A DNA stretch of 64,000 bases, from positions 65,347,412 to 65,411,411 of the forward strand of contig NC_080671.1 of assembly GCF_030247195.1 (NCBI RefSeq), written 5' to 3'. Positions 25,334 to 35,310 of this stretch are shown here, in pieces. The notes under the pieces are model-generated. The model was not told where the DNA came from. It was given only the letters and a program-made list of their open reading frames with translations, and did not search any database. This DNA comes from Topomyia yanbarensis (lineage: Eukaryota > Arthropoda > Insecta > Diptera > Culicidae). How positions within the stretch are numbered: position 1 is the first letter of the stretch; the number at the start of each line of letters is the position of its first letter. The position numbers and the translations under genes are program-made.

Positions 25334-27246
25334 ATACCTCGGTAGTACGTACACCTACCATCAAACTTTTTTTTTCGATTGATTTTGTAAACTTCAACAA
25401 AATAGGACAAATTTTATGGAAGATCTATGGGTTTTTGCATAATTTGGAGAATTTGTGTGCTACTCAGAGTAGTTCTGTTAAGTCTAGCAAAGCATTTCAA
25501 GCTTTAATTAGCTCATAAATTCATCGTGGAAACCTAACAAGTATAAAAAAAGTTCTGCAAGCTCTCGGGACACTCTATAAGTTTCAGGAATGTCTTTTAT
25601 ATTTCGGGCGATTGCTAACTTACAAGAAGATTATTGCCCAACTTATTTCAGAATTTCGGTAAATTGGTTCCTGAGATGTTGTGATCGCCACAAAGGAACC
25701 TTTCAAAAAAATACAATTTCGTGATAATTGAGTTTAGTCGTCGGTGCAGCGAGTCATCCGTTCCGCATATTGAACACTACGCGCAGCTTTCAGGTGGTAA
25801 CCTCGGGAAAATTTAATAAAAACAAAACATAAACACTCTAACTTGTCCAAACGTATTCAGCAAGTGCATATGCATTATATTAGGTTAATATTATTAAATC
25901 ATTGATAGTGCCTGTTTTGCGTTATTATTTGAGTAATAGGAGTTTTTTACCTACTTTATATACTGCCTATAATCGCAGATTAGTCCCAAAAAGATAGGAA
26001 ATCCCATTGAAAATCGGACAAATATGCGATAATGGTCAGTATAGTAGGTTGGACATTAATGGGTTAAAACTTTAGATGATTTGGACGACACTATATTATA
26101 GCTTCAGTAGATTTTTTAACAGCTATCGGTGATTCAGTCAAGCTCAACTGAACTTCAAGAAAATGCGTTTCATGAAACTCACAATTACCTTCAACGAAGT
26201 ATATCGCGAAAAACTTACAAATTTAGAAAAGTGACGAATATCTAAAAACCTCTTCAAACTTTAGTTGGGGTACGTCCCCCAAGCTTCTGTAAAGTCTTAC
26301 TAACTTTAAGACAAATTGTAGTATTTCGAAACATTTTTCAAACATCAAGGAAGATTTTAGGCAGTTTTGAAGGTTTATATCTAGAGCGATGATAAAACGG
26401 TTTTTGAAGAACGTTCCTCAAACATTATCTACATAAAATTTGAGTGCTGAGTTCCATACATTCTAGAAGATACAATGTTTTTAATGAAATGGGCAAGATT
26501 CACACGACTAGCGACTTCGATGGAGGCTGGTAGTATTCATTGAGCTGAAAAAACGCAAATATATTTAAATATCCGTTTTCGGGATTTTTGAAGTTCATTA
26601 ACAACCAAACCGTGAAAGAAATAAAAAACAATCTGAAATCCTGTAGGGTTGATGTACCAATAGTCGTACACTTACTCTATTCCATAAAAAAATAAAAAAT
26701 TGTTTATTTACCAATTTATGTATTCAAAACCGCTTGTACCATTGTAATTTCAGTTCCTATTGTTGCATCTTGTAGTTATAGGTACATTAGATCAACTATA
26801 GGTGCAAGGAAGCTCAAAATTCAAAGAAAATCTTTTAATTGTTTTTTTCAGCAAATTTCAAGGATAACAATTTTATTGTCTCATCATTTTAGTGTGACGA
26901 ACCAATGAAAAAATATACGAAAATCAACAAAATCCTGCAAAAATCCTAATGAATTTGGGGAAGACTCAAGGCAATGCTACCAGATTCAAATGAACTATAC
27001 GAGACCAAGGAAATGTTTTTACACTCCATTTTCAACCATCTTGATTGATGGAAACCATAACGTTCTAAGATTAAGTACTTAATGACAGGACAGTTTATCA
27101 CTAATGGGGTGATGGATTTAGTGATAAATATTATTTTTGTAAAATTTCATTCAATGTAAAACCTAAAAAGTAATATTTTGAATTTACGTGCCGGTAGTAC
27201 GTACGCTAAACGAAGCGAAGGGGTACATACTATCGAGGAATGCCTC
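25334..27246. mobile_element. Candidate 1.9-kb TIR element
   Basis: The ends are diverged inverted repeats: ACCTCGGTAGTACGTAC on the left (about 25336) and its relative TTCCTCGATAGTATGTACC read from the right (about 27244 backwards). TA abuts both ends. There is no coding frame over 60 codons inside. The left end begins directly after the TA that also closes the neighbouring 689-bp element. Confidence 0.45.
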
Positions 27247-27434
27247 TACATCCAAATTCATTAATAAAATTTTGTTATCCATCTTTAGTGTATCTCTGTC
27301 CATATTCTTCGTTTCAGGTTGTGCATGATGTCATGAGATCATGAGAATTCACGTGAACACTTCATGATCAGACAAAATTTCATATATGATTGCAATATAT
27401 ACATAGCACCGAGTTGAAGTAAAAATAATCAAAA

Positions 27435-28161
27435 ATGTTTGTGGTCGAAAAACCGGATTTCAGAATTACCAGATCGGGTAATAAAGTTTTTAGATATTTC
27501 CGTATGACTTTGATTGGTTTTGGATTGTTCACAGATCACCAAGTAGATATTGTTTGCTGTGAGCTGAAAATGTTTGGTCCACTGAATCCGGAATCACCGG
27601 AACCTATTAGACAGCGTCCACATGGATCTGGGTGGCTTCAAATGAGATTGAATTGTTAACAGATCTCAAAGAGCGAAATTTTACCTGTGCCACTGACAAT
27701 CAACGACGGTAGTCAGCATTGTAGGGAAAATGAAAGAGGATAATTATTTTCCTATTCACATTGTTTTAACGCTACCGGTCAAATAAAGACGAGTTTTCTA
27801 TTCCGTTCATCCCACACGATCACGCGCATCCAAAGTGCCCGCTGGTATATGGTCTTTCGGAGTTTACTGCATGCATAAACCATTAAATGAGTTCGTTATA
27901 GAGACCCTGCCCCATTTGATAGACACTAATTTTTTTGATCCGAGGAACCGGAATATGGAATCAGTTCTTCAACGAGCCGAATATTATACAAAATTCCAGA
28001 ACAAGTATATTATCCATGGAACTCTTTTATGTTTAATAAACGGTTTTAGGGTTTCTGAAACTGGCCAATGTTATTGCAAAAAATCATCGGATGTCACATA
28101 CGCTTTGTTTATGATCAAACTACGATCAATGCTAAGTTCCTGCGAGCCGTTGAACAATTAA
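27435..28161 (+). other. Unassigned open frames near the right end of the 6-kb element
   Basis: Two plus-strand frames (27435-27659, 74 codons; 27835-28161, 108 codons) lie in a stretch that looks more codon-like than its AT-rich surroundings. The second includes the peptide NEFVIETLPHLIDTNFFD. I recognise neither. They may be remnants of one broken ORF belonging to the 6-kb TIR element, but no catalytic motif of a known transposase is visible. Confidence 0.2.
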
Positions 28162-28612
28162 TAAAATGGCCACTCCCGGACGGACCTCATTGAATTACGT
28201 GTAAATCCAGTAGCGGGCGTTGACCAGACCAGCAAATATGACTTGAATATGCTGAAAATCGATTGCCAATTAAGAAAACTAGAGTCGACTGAACACTTCA
28301 ATGTTTGAGTGAAAAGTATCTTGGAACGTAACAATTAATCTTTTCCTATTTCTATTTGAGATACCTACCGCGAAAAATGTCCAATTTATTGCCTTAAATA
28401 TATTTTTAGCATACAATCAAACGTTGCCTATGGTATCCATGGTATTTTTGCGAGTGCGAATGGTTACCTGTTCGGTTGAAAATAAATGACATTTGAGTTG
28501 TCAATTGAAATGTCAAACGATATCATCTCGCCTTAATGTGAACACTTTGACGTGATATCCATATCACTTCGGTATATCAAGTGATATCAGCGCTAATGTG
28601 AACATAGTATAA

Positions 28613-29769
28613 AGCACAACAAAATAACAATCGAAAAGTCATTTTAGGCTTAAGCAGTAACAGTGTTATCAGCAGAAAATTTTCTTGTTGCCAAAACTTT
28701 TATTTTTCTTGAGTTAACATGTGATCATTCTCCCTACTTACACACTGATCACCACCACCCCTGTAACCCAGTGATAGAGCCACTTGGGAAAGTGTTGCCA
28801 AACATTATGACAATATGTCAAACATATGGTAAACTTAGATTTTAATTAATACAATGGTGCTAGAACTAAGAGTTGTAATCGTTACATGTATCGATTGGCC
28901 TTGAAAGCTTTGCTCGTCGGCCTTTTCTCCCTATCGTAACGAGTTCCGATTGCTCATTGTTGTAACCACCGGTTCGGACCAACCTTCCGGCAGTCGTACT
29001 TGTTCACTGTGTGGGCTACTCTCAGAAAAATAAGATAAATCGAGCACCAGCGGTTTTCGGAATGCTTCAAAGTAACGCACTTTATAGAACACGAATGGTT
29101 GATATACAAAATTTTGTAATGATTGGATATTCTGGCATTTTTAAACCTTGAGTATATTTATTGTGATTTACAGTTTTCCACGAAGCGTTTTAATTGAATC
29201 AACAGCCAAGTTCATCAAATAATGATTTTCTTTCAAAATTGTCTTTGCAAGATTCTTGATAGGAAAGACCAGCGTTAAGATGCTATAAAAACTACTGCCA
29301 TTTTTTACCAAAATATACTAGAAATTGATTCAGTTACGAATATTGAATACAGTATTACTTCATGCTAACATTTTACTCGGCGTTTTCTGCTCCTTAGAAT
29401 ATGTATGGCCTCTATTTTATAAAAATCCAGAATCGCGAAAGTCAGATGTGTTGGAGCTAGCCAGCTAAATCTTCTTCAACCGAAATTAAGAAGGCGATTT
29501 GCAATAAATGAACGCGCGTCTCCTTTCAGCATAACCTAGTGGAGACGCATGGTGATTAATTTACAAAAAAAACCCAAACTATGGTTCATCTCTTACAGTT
29601 ATCAGAACCGACTCGAACGATCAGACCGTAAAGTGGTATACGACCCGTGTATAGTTCAATAGTTGAAAGAAGTTAAAACAATTTCAATTACGATCGGAGC
29701 CAGAAATGCACTGGGACTAATTTCTCAGTATTTATGAAGCCCTTCCTGCATCACGATACGGCAATAAAA
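28613..29769. other. No recognisable gene
   Basis: AT-rich sequence between two repeats. An open frame at 28663-28845 shows no domain. I see no RNA gene or repeat that I can support. Confidence 0.4.
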
Positions 29770-30080
29770 CAGTAGATAGGGTGTGGAGACTATTTTCGCC
29801 CTATTATTTTTATTATCGCCCTACCCATTTGAAGCCATTAGTTAGAGCAGCATCTGCCATCTTTGTTCAACGCATTGGCTCAAATGGTAGTGCGAAAATA
29901 GGAGCATTCGAATCGAGTTTTCGTGGCGCTCAAACAGTAGTATTTCCATATTATCAGGACATTTTTGATATAAAATTGGTTCTTGGGAACAAAGCAAGAA
30001 TACTGATGCCAATTTATGCGCATTTCATCGATTGTAGGCTGCGTAATTAATAGAATAGTGTGATACCCTCCCTAATGGGA
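29770..30080 (+). repeat. Dispersed repeat family D, copy 3 (longest)
   Basis: The best preserved copy of the family, starting near TAGGGTGTGGAGACTATTTT and including an 89-codon frame (29781-30050) with the VRAAS.IFVQRI peptide. The end region reads GTGTGATACCCTCCC. A weak terminal match between TAGGGTGTGG and its near-complement in that end suggests a TIR element, but this is not certain. Confidence 0.5.
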
Positions 30081-30699
30081 CCAAAATTAAGACTTTACCC
30101 TAGTTAATTCAACGCTCCGATCTATTTTCAGTGGGTCGGTAGAATACTGTCGGGTTTTGGAGGTCCTGAATGGCTGAAGCTTTCAAATGAAAGGGAGTTC
30201 GACGGAGTTTTTGCTGTGCTTCGATCATCAAATCTTTGTGAGTAAGCACAAAATAGGCTAGATTCAATGTTACATGTGACGAGTTAAAGCATCTAAACCA
30301 AAAATCAATCTACTGAGTTTTGTAAAGTTCCATGTCAAGAGTACCTAAGTCAAAGTGTATCTTTGTGTCTGGTAGTGAATTACTGATGGGACTAAATATT
30401 AGTCGCGAACGAAGTATCATGGGACTTATACCTTTGCTGTGTCAATCAAATCTCTGATACAGTGGACGCTTGTTTCTTCGCAAATCGTGGGATACAAAAG
30501 ATGGTTATGTCTCTAATACTCCTTTCAGGATTCGCCAGGCACGATCATAATTCAACGTGTTTAATATCTTGTAGTTTCTGTACAATGCGTGCTGATGATT
30601 GAACGTGTACTGCTCTGATCGACAATGGTTAGAATAACACAAATTAATTTTCAGTATAAACGTTCAGCAACTATGAATTCCTGTAGCCATGTGCAGGAA

Positions 30700-30859
30700 A
30701 AGCTTTCATTGCTTCGGTTCAAGAACCGTATTTCCTTTAAGAAAACTTTTATGTTGGAAAGCTTCTTAACTCCGCCTTCGTAGCTTTCAACAAAAATGAC
30801 ACGATAAATCCACACGGAATGCCTCGTGCATGCATACTTGCGAATAGTGCTATTGGCGC
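30700..30859 (+). repeat. Repeat fragment interrupted by the hAT MITE
   Basis: The first half (30705-30790) is inverted relative to 7300-7375. The second half (30798-30859) matches 13200-13259. The copy resumes at 31162 after the MITE, which shows the MITE was inserted into an existing repeat. Confidence 0.55.
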
Positions 30860-31161
30860 CAGGGGCGGCGAAACACTTTACGCCCGAGTGGGTAGAAAGC
30901 ATAGGGTGAGGGGTCAATTAGTAAGGATTTTTTTCCCTTTTCGCAATGCACACGCTTACATTACATTCACATTAAGTCACGTTCGTTTATGCAAATGGAA
31001 TTGTGGCACAGCGATGTTTTCAAATGTGTGTAGTGCGAAATACATGCGTCGCACATCTAATTTTTTTGAAATGGTTCAAAATTTCGAGTGGGTAATTACC
31101 CACTCGGTTATTTTCGAGTGGGTAGTACTACCCATACTACCCACACTTTCCGCCGGCCCTG
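30860..31161 (+). mobile_element. 302-bp hAT-type MITE, copy A
   Basis: The ends read CAGGGGCGGCGAAA and, from the other side, CAGGGCCGGCGGAAA: short imperfect terminal inverted repeats with the CAGGG start common in hAT elements. A perfect 8-bp duplication, ATTGGCGC, lies at 30852-30859 and 31162-31169. A 22-bp perfect palindrome at 31085-31106 and a 14-bp palindrome, GGGTAGTACTACCC, lie near the right end. A paralogous empty site is present at 13252-13259. There is no coding capacity, so it needs a transposase from elsewhere. Confidence 0.85.
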
Positions 31162-31299
31162 ATTGGCGCATGTCTTATATCCGATCTCACAAAGGTGGCC
31201 GCGTTACCTTCCTTCTCACATTAGTGGATCGTTTAGTCAACCACTACATTTGAAATGATAGGTTGGGTGAGCACTCTCTTCATACAATGCAACATGTGC

Positions 31300-32730
31300 C
31301 AGCGGGGGAAGTCTACTACCATCTTAATTTTTTTTGTAGATATTGAAGGTGCAACGTGGTGGCTATCGAATTTATTTTGGATATCATAGAGTACCTTTAT
31401 ATATCTCGAACTGGATACAGCAACCAATATTTGTGCTCGTCGTTAAAACAAGTAGATATTTGGAAACTGATGGTCCACGGATGTACTCAAGGTGGTCACT
31501 TCTTTTATGGAACTTTTTTCACCGATGGCTTGTGGAGGAAATTTAATAAGCTAAAGGATTGTGGAGGAAATTTAATGAGCTAAAATTTGCGTCATTTCGG
31601 TGAATTGTATCGATGATGATTATCATGTAATGATCACCGGTATTTGTATTAACACACTTTTTAATTATGCGGCAAGCCGTATATGTAGTGAGGCAAAGGT
31701 GTACTGCTTTTCACGCAACGAAAGACGACAACCGGAGATTGTCCGTTGCAGTTCCTCGACTATGAAATTGTTGTAATTCTTGTCTCAAAACTCAATTGGT
31801 CTTCGCACACCGATTTCATAATCAATAGAGCTTCTTCGGCCATTTCTGAACTTCACGAAGACACAAACCCAAGCGCCCAAGGGTCTACACTACAATTGTT
31901 AGACCAATAATGAAATACGGGTCAAAACAATCCAGTCAAAGCTAAACCATCTTCAGGGGATGGTTCTGATGGTGATGACTGGTGCGTTCACGACAACATC
32001 TAGTGCTGATCAAGTAGCACTATTAAAAATCAAACCACTATGTTTTTTAAACCATCCGGCGCTCGCGCGAATGGCTCCCCGAATGAGCAGCCGCTGGTGC
32101 TGAAAGAAGCTTTCAGTAGATTTTCTGAAAGTGTTGCACAAAATACAACGGCGCGAGTGCCGGAGGGTTAAACATACAGCACTGTCTTGCACATACCGTC
32201 TTCGATTACTGGTCTCTACAACAGTATCCCAATAGATCGTACAACTAACCACACACGATCGTAACTCCCTGCAACTGTAATTAAATGGGTTGTGTATAGT
32301 ATATCTAGTACAAGTAAATCTTGTTCTCAGTGACCGCAATGCAGTTGTAAGAAATCTTCACGGTTCTGTACAATCGGAACATCAATAAGGACTTTTTGCT
32401 TTGGCAATCAAGCTGTCCTAAAAGCACTTAGTTTGGCAGATTCAAGTTCAAAACTAGATATCACGTGGTATCTAACTGTTATGGAAACTCGGACAATCAG
32501 ATATTACTGAAAATAAATTGACAGATGTAGGCCCAGCATCAGTTTTACCACTGTCGATTATTTGGATAAAACACAAGATTAGCTTGTTTGGTTGCGTCGA
32601 AAAATGCCAACCTTTGGCGTAGCTTACGTAGATATGAATCCGGAAAAACGTTCTTTCACTAAATGGACATGGCCAATTCTATTATCACAAGGATTCTATA
32701 CAATTATTACACAAGTATTATTCCCCATCT
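31300..32730. other. No recognisable gene
   Basis: AT-rich sequence. Two overlapping plus-strand frames (31343-31583) and one minus-strand frame (32010-32339, 109 codons) are open but carry no domain I recognise. Confidence 0.35.
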
Positions 32731-32838
32731 CTTTTTTTCGGGTTAGAATAATTTCTAACCCTATGTGCGAGGCTGGCGTTCAAACCCAGGCGAGCTGCGT
32801 ACAAAGCAATCGATTCACCCACTACGCTATGCTCTCAT
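32731..32838 (-). mobile_element. Degenerate Feilai-like SINE fragment
   Basis: On the minus strand the order matches the complete SINE at 11814-11981: AGCGTAGTGGGTGAATCGATTGC, a decayed B box (GGTTTGAACGC), then the CATAGGGTTAGAAAT body. It breaks off at TTCTAACCCG. There is no recognisable duplication. It is older than the 11.8-kb copy. Confidence 0.7.
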
Positions 32839-32924
32839 CTTGATGACGAAACTTCATATCTTCTGATATGTAGCTGCCCTGAAAAAATGCCATGACGTTT
32901 CTAGATTTTTGTTTTCGAATCGAC

Positions 32925-33560
32925 CAAGATAGTAACCTCCGGATAAGGTAAATTCACTATAATATCAACAATATGGGTATTTTCTGTATAGGGTTGACGA
33001 GTACATGACGGAAATCGAAATCTGAATCCATTTCTAAATCCAAGATGGCGACTTCCGGTTTAGATAAAGCAATAAGAGTATTTTCCTAATGAGGTTTACA
33101 AGTAGATGAAAGAAATCGATGTCTGAAGCCATTTTAAAATCCAAGGTGGCGACTTCCGATGTAGATAAATACTCCACAACCTCAACAATATGGCTATTTT
33201 CGGAATGAGGTTGACGAGTAGATAATGGAAATCGATATCTGAAGTCATTTTGAAATTCAAGATGGCTTCTTATTATGGATAAATTCTCTATAAAGTCAAC
33301 AATATTGGTATTTTTAGAATAGGGTTGATAAGTAAATGAAGGAAATCAATATCTGAAGCCATTCTGAAATGCAAGACGGCGATTTTTGGTTCAGATAAAT
33401 TATAAATAACTTCAACAATATGGGTGTTTTCGAAATGGGGTTGACGAGTAGATGACGTAAATCGATGCCTGAAGTTATTTTGAAATCCAGGAGAGGGTAA
33501 TTCTGGATTGGATTAAATTATCTATAACCTCAACAATATAGGCATTTTAAGAATAGGACA
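32925..33560 (+). repeat. Tandem repeat, about 115-bp unit, 5 to 6 copies
   Basis: The word GGTTGACGAGTAGATGA and its variants start at about 32992, 33093, 33209, 33323, 33439 and 33555. Spacing is 101 to 116 bp. Each unit also carries a version of CAAGATGGCGACTTCCGG and CTCAACAATATGGGTATTTT. Copies are diverged from one another, so the array is old. Related sequence in reverse orientation follows at about 34040-34380 and 35210-35310. Confidence 0.75.
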
Positions 33561-33710
33561 ATTGTAGAGTTGATATAGATATAGTGATTAGTGATGATAT
33601 GGTAATAACAATTTTGCTCACTCGTAAGTTGCTATCTTAACCTTCAGAATGACGTCACTCGTCGATTATTATTATCATCTACATGTCAAGCCCATTTCAA
33701 AAATATCCTT

Positions 33711-34011
33711 AGGGCTGGCGGAAAGCGTGGGTAGTATGGGTAGTACTACCCACTCGAAAATAACCGAGTGGGTAATTACCCACACGAAACATGGAACCAT
33801 TTCAAAAAATTAGATGTACAACGCATGTATCTCGCACTACACACATTTGAAAACATCGATGTACCACAATGCCATTTGCATAAACGAACATGATTTAATG
33901 TGAATGTAATGTAAGCGTGTGCATTGCGAAAAGGGGAAAAAAATCCTTACTAATTGACCCCTCACCCTATGGTTTCTACCCACTCGGGCGTAAAGTGTTT
34001 CGCCGCCCCTG
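33711..34011 (-). mobile_element. 301-bp hAT-type MITE, copy B
   Basis: Same family as 30860-31161, inverted, with the terminal palindromes and a matching interior. The flanking octamers (AATATCCT and CTTATGAT) do not match. Either the duplication has decayed or the flank was rearranged. It lies between the forward and reversed arrays of the 115-bp repeat. Confidence 0.75.
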
Positions 34012-34039
34012 CTTATGATTGTAGTTATATAAAATTTAG

Positions 34040-35310
34040 CTCAACTGGAAGTCGCCATCTTAAAATCGGAAATGGCACTAAACTACCATTTCCATCATCT
34101 AGCCCGTTCCAAAAATATACATTTTTGTGATTATCAAGAATATTGCTCAACCAGAAGGCACCATTGTGGTATTCTAAATGGTTTCAAACATCTATTTTCA
34201 TCATTTGCTTGTCTAGTCCGTTTCCAAAATATCCATGTTGTAATGATTTTCGAAAATTTTGCTCAAACGGAACTCTTGGGTTTCGAAAAGGTTCCAAATA
34301 TCCATTTTCACCATCTACTTGTCAAGTGCGCTCCACAAATCACCATATTGTTAGGGTTATCGAGTACAATGAAATCATGTTTTTATCGTCCCCTTGGTAT
34401 ATTTTAGGTTGACAAAATGGGGACAATCGTAAAATCGGAACATATGTTTTCTATAATTAGACATGTTCGCTTTTCTGCAAAATGTTTATTAAAGTTTCAG
34501 CTATAAAATTAAAATTTTCCAGTGTAAGATGTCAAAAATAGCGTCCGAAAAGGCGGCTCCAGCAAAAGGTGTTGTGAAAACCGACCTCATCTGCGGGCAC
34601 GATATAGGTCGCAATTCGTCGTCTTCAAGCAGCAAACCAAAACGGTCTTAAAGATTACATTCCGTAGAGGCGCCCCAACCTAAAACACATGAAAAAATTC
34701 GATATATAAGCAAAATGGCGACCACTTGTTAAAAATCGTCAATGCTCAAAATATTGAAAAATTTCGTAGGTTAGAATACCCGAGAATGTTGTATTCTTTT
34801 AGAAAGGCAAAACCCGAAGTTGATTGGTTGAATGGTGCAAAAATCTTGTTCCGAGAAAGCCGCTATTTTGGAAGCCATTATTGGAACCTTACACTCGAAA
34901 TTTTTTATTTTATAGATGAAACCATAATAAAAATTTTACAGAATAGCGCACATGGTTAAGTCAATTTACCGCTTCAAAAAAAAGTTATTAAACATTAGGT
35001 ACTTTTTGCCACAATTACATAAGAGGACCCCCTTAAACCGAAGATGTTAAAATACTTAATTTTAGCCTTTAGACATAGCCTTTAATCCTTTTTTTTCACG
35101 TATGCGTAAATATACTCAAGACAGGATTTACTCGTATTCGACTTGGTTCGTCTGATAAAATAGGGTAAAAAAGTTGCTAAAATCGGAGGCAGACAAAATC
35201 GGAGTCTGATAAATCGGAAGTCGCCAGTTTGGATTTCAAAATTGCAAAATAGCAATTTTCATCATCTACTTATCAAGCTCCAAAATTACCCATATTGTTG
35301 GGATTATCAA
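34040..35310 (-). repeat. Degenerate reversed copies of the 115-bp repeat with spacer
   Basis: Words such as CATCTACTTGTCAAG and CCATATTGTTAGGGTTATC (34310-34365) and their relatives near 34090, 34195 and 35260 are the complements of the unit at 32925-33560. The interval 34430-35200 between them shows nothing I can name. Short open frames here are parts of the repeat. Confidence 0.5.

Larger units (their letters stand above)
22582..28609. mobile_element. 6-kb TIR element with TAA target duplication
   Basis: The two ends share a perfect 19-bp terminal inverted repeat (TACTATGTTCACATTAGCG) and then a looser palindromic GATATCA..TGATATC stretch. Both ends are bordered by TAA (22579-22581 and 28610-28612). 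A third partial copy of the TIR core (TTAATGTGAACA) sits inside the right end near 28533. A 3-bp TAA duplication is usual for PIF/Harbinger-type elements, but TA-type duplication cannot be excluded. I recognise no transposase in the interior, which contains at least two nested TIR elements. Confidence 0.65.
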
